Source: Arcuatula senhousia
Taxonomy: Eukaryota; Mollusca; Bivalvia; Mytilida; Mytilidae
DNA length: 64,000 nucleotides
Assembly: GCA_963971305.1 (NCBI GenBank)
Contig: OZ020305.1
Span: 14,603,001 to 14,667,000 of the forward strand
Direction of reading: 5' to 3'
Shown here: positions 56,734 through 64,000 of the stretch, one piece after another
Numbering within the stretch: position 1 is the stretch's first letter
Layout: each line of letters opens with the position of its first letter
Notes under the pieces: model-generated
What the model was told of the DNA's origin: nothing
Database searches by the model: none
What the model saw: the letters and a program-made list of their open reading frames with translations, nothing else
Translations under genes and position numbers: made by a program

Positions 56734-57957
56734 GTGTTTTGTTGTTACTTTTATATATCAACATATGTGACGCCTCGAAGAAGAAGGGGGTGGCCGTCTC
56801 TGATGGAGACCGTCTACACAGACATTGTGGGGATGAGGAGGCGTTCACTAATGTGCAATGGTGGTAAGTGAACCCGTTGGGGTGTCTGATTACACTGGCG
56901 AGTGCTGTATCTTGGCTTAGCTGCTGATTACAACAAGGATTTCAGATGATATGCCGTCTGTCATTTAATTTGTCTGTTTTTGTACATGTACATGTATACG
57001 ATGTGGCATCGCATTAATCTTGTTTCCGGCAAACAGTCCTAAAGAAAAGTCTTGAAGTTCTACATCTTAAATTGTAGTCGAGATGTTATGCAAAACTATC
57101 AGTAAAAATATTTTTTTATGTTAGTAAAAGTCACGATACTATGTATTCGTTCTTTTATTTTCAGACATATCTTCCTTGACATTATTCTCCGCATTACATG
57201 CTGTATAATTATTGACCTAAAATGTGCCAATACTTTTTTGATACGATGCAAATGCAATCTCACTATGAAATTATATTTAGATTTTTTTCTTGCTACTAGG
57301 TATGATTGGCACAAATTCCCATGGGACCATACTAGGCACAAATGCTCACACAACCTCAAGCCCGGATATGTTCCCATGATATGGGGCTGGAGACATAATG
57401 TGGACACGCCCATAAAAATTCTTAAAGAAGCAGAATATGTACTTGGGTTTAATGAGCCTAACTTCGACAGTCAGTCAAAGATGTCCCCAAAGAAAGCCGC
57501 ACGACACTGGCGAGTTCTTCAAAGAAAAGCACGTGGTAAGATTCTAGTTAGTCCGGCGGTTGGTCAGTGCGCCACCTGTAATTACGCTCCTATCGATTGG
57601 CTTGAAGAATTTTTCGAAGAATGTCGGAACTGCAGAGTTGATCATATTGCCACCCATTCGTACCACTGTGAACCGAACGACACGATGGTGTACTTGGAGG
57701 AAGTCTGGAATCGGTTTAAAAGGCCCATTTGGTTGACAGAATTTGCCTGCCCACGTGATAAGTCCGCTGAGCACCAATTGAATTACATGAAAAAAATTCT
57801 ACCTCGTTTGGAAGCTGCAGAGTTTGTCTTCAGGTATTCTTGGTTTGTCAGCCGGAACCAGGAAAATAGATTTACCACAATTGCAGTTAGTCTTCTTCAT
57901 CAAGATTCAAACAATTTGACGACGCTTGGACAGTTTTACAATAACTATGAACCGTAA
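56734..57957 (+). CDS. Gene C: GH128-type (Asl1-like) glycosyl hydrolase, 5' partial
   Basis: Two exons, 56734-56863 (phase 1 to 2) and 57300-57957, give 261 residues plus stop. The first begins with a hydrophobic VLLLLLYINICDA, so it is the core of a signal peptide whose Met lies in an unseen upstream exon. The second carries hallmarks of the GH128/Asl1 family: VPMIWGWRHN, the LGFNEPN acid/base motif (Glu codon 57454-57456), THSYHC, the PIWLTEFACP nucleophile motif (Glu codon 57739-57741) and a C-terminal LTTLGQFYNNYEP. Both catalytic Glu are present and the length fits the catalytic domain alone. Known: family members act on beta-1,3-glucans. Inferred: a secreted glucanase for digestion or for binding fungal or algal glucan. 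Confidence 0.85.
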
Positions 57958-57998
57958 CTTATTCTATATGTTCAAATACAAATGGTCATTAATAATGA

Positions 57999-58004
57999 AA
58001 TAAA
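57999..58004 (+). promoter_or_regulatory. Poly(A) signal AATAAA for gene C
   Basis: Canonical AATAAA 42 bp after the stop codon. Confidence 0.6.
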
Positions 58005-58134
58005 GCAGAGTAAATTGTGTTAATGCGGGTCTTTATATTCACATGTTTTAATAATGATAAATACAATAAAGATGCTAAACTTGCACCCAATCTTCAAAAG
58101 CTGTAGATCCTGAAGACATATACTTGTCTTCTCT

Positions 58135-60131
58135 TAATAAAAAGCTACGCCGAGCGCAGCATGATACGACCGCAACAAGTTGAACCCTGTACGTTAGAGG
58201 CCCAATATGGATAGTCCATTGCTTTGGTCACATGAAGCCCATGGTGGACTTACAAAGCTTTTTGACACATGCATCCTGTGGTGGACTTATAGAAATGCAT
58301 TTTTGACAAATATATTTACATCAACATCTTATACAAAAAGCCTTATTTCTATACATGTATTAATTTACAATTTTGGCCCTTTGACCCCTTATTCCTCAAA
58401 AATGGTAAAAGATATTGCTAATCCAATAAAAATAATAGGAAATTGTGTACATGGAATCCGATGAAAAAAAGATTTTGAAAATCGGACCACAAATAAAAAA
58501 GTTGATTTTATGGGCGTGGCCTGTCTTTAGCCCCCTGTAACAATGTAATGGTGAAAAACATATCAAAATCATTGACACATTTTGTTGACAGAATTTAATG
58601 ATGAATTCAACAAAGAAAGAATTTTCAAAATCTAATGAATAATAAACATTCTACAACAGTTTTGTCAATACACCCGTTTTAGCCCTTTTTGGCCCTTTTT
58701 CTAAAACAGTAGGGGCCACAAACCCCAAATACAAAACCAAGATTCCTTTAGTGGATATAATCATCATATATAAACTTCATAACAATTGGCAGGCCCACTA
58801 CAACTTGATTTTTGGTATAAACTATTTGTATTGACAAACTTTTAAAAATGGCGTTTTTGGCCCCTTTGACCCCTAATTTCTCAATAAAAAGCTACGCCGA
58901 GCGCAGCATGATACGACCGCAACAAGTTTAACCCTGTACGTTGGAGGCCTAATATGGATAGTCAATTGCTTTGGTCACAAGAAGCCCATGGGGGACTTAC
59001 AAAGCTTTTTGACACATGCATCCTGTGGTGGACTTAAAAATGCATTTTTGACGCATATATTTTTACATCAACATCTAATACTAAAAGCCTTATTTATATA
59101 CATGTAATAACTACAACTTAATTTTTAGTATAAAACAATTTGCCTTGACAAACTTTTAAAATTGGTGTTTTTGGCCCCTTTGACCCCTTATTTCTCGAAA
59201 ACAATAAGAGATATTGCACATTTGATTGAATAACGCAGCCAGGGATTTTCACTAGGATTCCAATGAAAAAAAGATTTTGAAAATCAGACCACAAATAAAA
59301 AAGTCGATTTTTTGGGTGTGGCCTGTCTTTAGCCCCCTGTAGCAATGTAATGGTGAAATAAATGTCAAAATCATTGACACATTTAGTAGACAGAATTTTA
59401 TGAGCACTTCAACAAAAAAAGAATTTTCAAAATTGAATGAATAATGAACATTCTACAACAGTTTTGTCAATACACCCGTTTTGGCCCCTTTGGTCCTTTT
59501 TTTTCTAAAACAGTAGGGGCCACAAACCCCAAATACAAAACCAACATTTCTTTATTGAATATAATCATCATATTAAAACTTCATAACAATTGGCTGGCCC
59601 ACTACAACTTAATATTGGTAAAAAACTATTTGCCTGGACAAACTTTTATAAATGGCGTTTTTGGCCCCCTTTGACCCCTAATTTCTCGAAAACGGTATGA
59701 GATATTGCAAATCTGATTGAAAAACGCAGGCAGGGATTTTTACAAGGATTCCAATAAAAAAAAGATTTTGAAACTCGGACCAAAAATAAAAAAGTCGATT
59801 TTTTGGGTGTGGCCCCTTTTTGACCCCTTATAGCAATGTAACAGTACAAGATACATCAAAGGTGTTGTTACATTTTGTTGACAGAATTTATACAGGTGTA
59901 CAATAAAAAAAGAATAATCAAAATCGGATGAAAAATAAACATTCTACAGACGTTTTGTCAATACACCCGTTTTAGCCCCTTTTGGCCCTTTTTTCTAAAA
60001 CGGTAGGGGCCAGAAACCCCAAATGCAATACCAACCTTCCTTAAGTGGTTATAAACATCATATCAAAATTTTATAACAATTGGTTAACTACAACTAAAGT
60101 TATCGCACGGAAACCAAAGTGTCTACAGACG

Positions 60132-60163
<32 letters not shown>

Positions 60164-60730
60164 GACAACGACATCGCCATAACATAATACGATCGCAAAA
60201 ATTTGCGGTCGTATAAAAACGGTAAGAGATATTGCAAATCTGATTGAAAAACGCAGGCAGGGATTTTCACAAGGATTCCAATGAAAAAAAGATTTTGAAA
60301 ATCGGACCACAAATAAAAAAGTCGATTTTTAGGGTGTGGCCCCTTTTTGACCCCCTGTAGCAATGTAACGGTGCAATAAATATCAAAATCATTAACACAT
60401 TTAGTTGACAGAATTTAATGAGGAATTCATTAAAAAAAGAATTTTCAAAATCGAATGAATAACAAACATTTTACAACAGTTTTGTCAATACACCCGTTTT
60501 AGCCCCTTTTGGCCCTTTTTTCTAAAACCGTAGGGGCTACAAACCCCAAATACAATACCAACCTTCCTTTAGTGGTTACAAACATCATATCAAAATTTTA
60601 AAACAATTGGTCAACATTTACTCAAGTTATCGCACGGAAACCAAATGTTCCCAGACGACAACGACGACGACGATGACGACGACATCGCCATAACATTATA
60701 CGATCGCAAAATTTTGCGGTCGTATAAAAA
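58135..60730. repeat. Repeat array with ATACGACCGCAA termini
   Basis: Built from modules of about 480 bp (marker phrases aaaagatattgcaaatctga, ggattttcacaaggattcca, caatacacccgttttagccc). Head segments aataaaaagctacgccgagc start at 58135 and 58883. Two ends carry a near-perfect palindrome made of ATACGATCGCAAA and TTTGCGGTCGTAT (60187-60214, 60695-60722); the heads carry ATACGACCGCAA. The tails also hold ACG/GAC microsatellites (about 60127-60170, 60655-60680). The same family is nested at 43123-44375 and 46634-47880. The short ORFs inside drift between copies. Confidence 0.8.
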
Positions 60731-60829
60731 AATCAGACTACTTATGGTTGGCAATACTTATGATATGAAGTTGTCAAAAGTCATAATATTGCCTAATTAT
60801 ATTCATTGAAATATACGTAATAGCACACA

Positions 60830-61000
60830 GGAACAGCTTACTCTTCCGGAGCACCAGAGTTTTTACTCTCTTGTTTTGACTTGAGTTCACGTTGATGATT
60901 GCGATTTAGATGTAGTAATATGTGTTGTGTTGTTTGTTTTTTGTGAAGATTTTATTTTTTCTGGGGTTTTTTCGGACTAAAACATTCGATTGCCCCCATT
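60830..61000 (+). mobile_element. R2-family 3' tail fragment
   Basis: Plus-oriented; contains cttactcttccggagcacca and the ttcacgttgatgattgcgat segment of the shared tail. Confidence 0.5.
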
Positions 61001-63212
61001 TTATACTTTTGCTTCTCACAAAAAGAGAGCTATGGTCGTGGTGTATATATATTCAGTTGTAGATTCTTGTACTTCTTTCCAAAATAAAAATGCCGTATAC
61101 ATCATACTGCTCCTACCGCCCTGCAAAGGTCATGAGCTTAAATTTTCTTATTCTGTCTCATCCCAGTCGCATTGTTACTTTATACATTGTACTATTTGAT
61201 CTAATTCGTGCTTTAAGGATGTGGTTAACGAGTAAGAACTGTTTATCCTTCTGTGGTATTTGATTTAACTTTCGTCTGCTATAACGCATTTCTGGTTGAA
61301 GTTAGTTATTTAGTGTGAATGGTTCACATTGTGCGTTTATCTTTATTTTATCGGTCTTGCGTGTTTTATGTTTACTGATTTTCGGACTTGCATTCGAAGG
61401 CTCAATTGGTATCTCTTTGTTTCTTTTGCTTTAATCCGATAAGGGAACCTAATTTTACCTACTGGTATACATAAAGCGATTTATGTATACATAATTACAT
61501 TTATGTATACCAGTGGGTAAAAATTTTGGATAGTATAACAGCAACATTTTGATAAAATAAGTTTAGAAATGACTTATTTTTGTGGGAAATGGGGAATGTT
61601 AACATTTGAATGCTGCAGACTTCAGGACCAGAAACTAATTCTTTGTCTCAGTATACCCACGAAATTTGGTTGCCACGAAAATAAATGAATTCCGGTACAT
61701 GCTGCCACATCTAGTGCTCCAACAAGGTCAAAACCCAACCTGGCACATGAAGACCAACTGGTTAAAACGAAACGATCTGCACCTTCAATAAAATCATGTC
61801 TTGACATTGACTAACACCAGCTTGCGACCTGACCATGGTGTGTATCTTGCTGGTGCCCAACATTTACTTTATAGCAACATAAAATCAGTTTTACTGTTTG
61901 ATACTCATCAATTAAAAGAACAATTTTAGCAAAAAACAAGCAAATGTTTACCTAAAGAAATTGTAAGACCACTTGGCACATTCATGCAGAAATTGCAAAT
62001 TTTGTGCTGCAGTGTGATGTCCTAGATACTGATACAGTAAATATGTGTACAAATTTCATAAAGACCCATCTTGTAAAAGATGGATTTAGAGTCCATGTCC
62101 ACTTGATGAAGGAGACAAGCAATGTGATATCAGCCATGGGTAACCCACAATGATGAAGATCTTACTTTCGGTTTTGCAGATACCAGACCCATAGTAATCA
62201 TAATTAGGCATAATAGCTAAAACCATCCCTGCAAAATATGTCTAAGTACAAAATTCAAGTCATTCAACAGTAACAAGTTAAAGCTGACAAATTAATTCTA
62301 TTTTCTTTATTTTTAAGACTAACAGTTTATACTTGGTATAAAAATGCAAGTGAAGCAAAGCTAGGCATACTAGTAAAGATTACATATTTTATGCAGGTAC
62401 ACAGGCGAATGGTTACTATCCATTTTTAAGATTTTTGCCACGTACAAAATGTAAGTCATACTAAATACAATAATTTTTCTTCCTAATGAATTAAATTTTT
62501 GCACAATTGGCCATTTTAAACATTTTTTTGAATAATACAAGTACCAAAAAAAGATTTAAATGATGGTTAATTACCAATTATATCTTACTTTATTCCAGAA
62601 TTTAACATCAATTAAATCTATCTATAAATGGCATAAATCAAATCTGACAAAACATATATAGAATTTTTTATCATAAAGGAGTTTAAATCTAGTCATTACA
62701 AAAAAAAACTTATTATTTAAACTATGTTACATAAGCCCTTACTACAAAACAACAAAATGGAGAGACAATAAATAAACATATACATTATAAAAACATATAA
62801 CTTTGTGTTTCTATTTTTGATAGTGACAGATTTTTTTTAAGAGGTCCTACTCATAAATGTAACTTTAAAAACAACCCGACATAACATAACTAGCGATAGA
62901 ACATTATGTTTTAAAAAACGTGCAATACATAAAATCTTGTTTTAAACAAATTTTGGATTAAAATATTCCATCTACCTCAATTTGTTTTTGCTTAATATTA
63001 GCTTAGTTTTGGTCAGAATTTTTTTCAAAGAACATAATTTTTAGTTAAATCTGTTATTCAATAAAATAACTTCTACGAAGCATCTAACAACTGTATGGTG
63101 CCCTTATCAAGCATCTTTGAGGAGAAAAGACCCTGACAACCAGCACTATTTACATAATAAAAAGACAATATATAGCACTAATATTGCAGATCACGAGTAC
63201 TTATGGCAAAGT
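61001..63212. other. Intergenic and SDHD 3' UTR region
   Basis: No further gene recognised. Contains a 25-bp inverted repeat at 61451-61525. The AT-rich part nearest 63212 is probably the 3' untranslated region of the minus-strand SDHD exon; a minus-strand AATAAA occurs at 62589-62594. Confidence 0.4.
61451..61525. repeat. Inverted repeat
   Basis: Left arm aattttacctactggtatac and right arm gtataccagtgggtaaaaat pair with one mismatch and one extra base, separated by about 26 bases. It could form a hairpin or be a small foldback element. Confidence 0.65.
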
Positions 63213-63372
63213 TTACATTTTCCAGACCATTGCAATGGCCTTCGTAACACCCACGTCATTGTAATTGAAATGTAATAGTCCTGCGACACCGGCACTAGCA
63301 AGGAGATACCACACCCAATGTATCCAGGGCACAAATTTCTCTAAGTAATCTGTAAGCACTCCATCCACTCCC
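63213..63372 (-). CDS. SDHD: SDHD (succinate dehydrogenase cytochrome b small subunit), last exon
   Basis: Minus strand, 160 bp, acceptor TTTTTTTAG (plus-strand CTAAAAAAA at 63373-63381), stop TAA at 63213-63215. It encodes the C-terminus GVDGVLTDYLEKFVPWIHWV... to LLHFNYNDVGVTKAIAMVWK. The closing FNY.DVG..KA.AM.WK signature is that of the membrane-anchor subunit CybS of mitochondrial complex II, with the last transmembrane helix in between. The upstream exons must lie to the right, outside the window. Complex II passes electrons from succinate to ubiquinone in the inner mitochondrial membrane. Confidence 0.9.
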
Positions 63373-64000
63373 CTAAAAAAATAGTGCATCAATTATATCA
63401 GTATTACATGTACCAAGAATATTTCTAGTGCTACATGTATTTTAGTCTTTTTATACAATTTTTAAGTTTTTATTACATAGAATTTTAATTTTATGAAAAC
63501 ATTTGAATGTTTAACTTATAAGGATAGATGTCGGCAATGAATGCATAATGTGCATATATATTTACATAAATACATGTATGTAATCGTTCTTTTTGCTATT
63601 TTAATTTCAAAAATTCCATCTTATTCCTGCATTGAATATCTAATAATGGGATAAGAAACACAGAATCAATCAAAATGGCCCAAAGATGACCATTTAATCA
63701 ATAGATCCCTGTAATATCAGTTAAGAAAAATAGGGCATGTAATGGGACATTAAATGATACCCCGCCACGATATAATATCAAAAGTTCATAAAATTTGATT
63801 TCAAAGTGGCCTATCTCAAAAACTGTTTTTTTGGATCATGCTGGAAATTGAACTTGACCTGTATTTTATTTTACTAAACAGCTGTACAAAATATCATTTG
63901 AATCCCATGACGCGTTTTCAAGTTATTGGTCGGAAACTAAAAATTTCATGAAATCTGATTTTTCAAAGTGGCCTATCTCGAAAACTATTTTTTGGATCAT
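63373..64000. other. SDHD intron (partial)
   Basis: AT-rich, no further exon seen. Near the right edge a block with caaagtggcctatctcaaaa recurs about 150 bases later (caaagtggcctatctcgaaa), a partial direct repeat cut by the window end. Confidence 0.45.

Noticed and set aside
57118..57299. N-terminal extension of the GH128 frame with a Met at 57118 and a hydrophobic stretch
   Set aside because: The open frame runs through intron sequence. A good acceptor (tgctactag) at 57299 and the matching phase-2 donor at 56863 give a better model with its own signal-peptide core.
57958..58135. Possible further gene C exon after the stop
   Set aside because: A stop codon, a canonical poly(A) signal at 57999 and then repeat sequence; the C-terminal motif LGQFYNNY is where the family ends.

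Overview
This window looks like nuclear DNA from a bivalve mollusc, most likely a marine mussel (Mytilus-like). The sequence is AT-rich, genes are split into short exons with GT-AG introns, and the introns are packed with dispersed repeats and foldback elements. The recognisable genes are animal genes: lustrin-type/WAP/Kunitz secreted proteins, a glycoside hydrolase, and the last exon of the mitochondrial complex II subunit SDHD. The species assignment is inference.

Layout. (1) 573-10947, plus strand: 3' part of gene A, a secreted mosaic of five six-cysteine lustrin-type modules alternating with short proline-rich linkers and ending in an eight-cysteine WAP domain. Its 5' exons lie left of the window. 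(2) 10948-22800: intergenic, mostly dispersed repeats, retroelement fragments and a pair of long inverted repeats. (3) 22805-51844, plus strand: gene B, a paralogue-like gene with a signal-peptide exon, three Kunitz exons, a Thr/Pro/Lys-rich exon, collagen-like and proline-rich linkers, a WAP exon, lustrin-type exons and a terminal WAP exon. Its intron 8 holds a full-length LINE (29718-35744, minus strand, 14-bp target-site duplication). A 3.5-kb tandem duplication (43110-46620 and 46621-50125) doubles two of its exons, one of them frameshifted. (4) 51845-56700: intergenic, containing a 2.6-kb inverted-repeat element. (5) 56734-57957, plus: gene C, a GH128-type (Asl1-like) glycosyl hydrolase, 5' exon not found. 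(6) 58135-60730: repeat arrays bounded by a palindromic ATACGACCGCAA motif. (7) 63213-63372, minus: terminal exon of SDHD; the rest lies beyond the right edge.

Genes A and B share the layout known from abalone Lustrin A: cysteine-rich modules, proline-rich spacers and a C-terminal WAP-type inhibitor domain. Gene B adds Kunitz inhibitor modules at the N-terminus. Nearly all exons are symmetric phase 1-1, so modules can be added, lost or skipped without breaking the frame. The likely role is an extracellular matrix (shell, byssus or mantle) or defence protein with protease-inhibitor modules; that role is inferred from architecture only.
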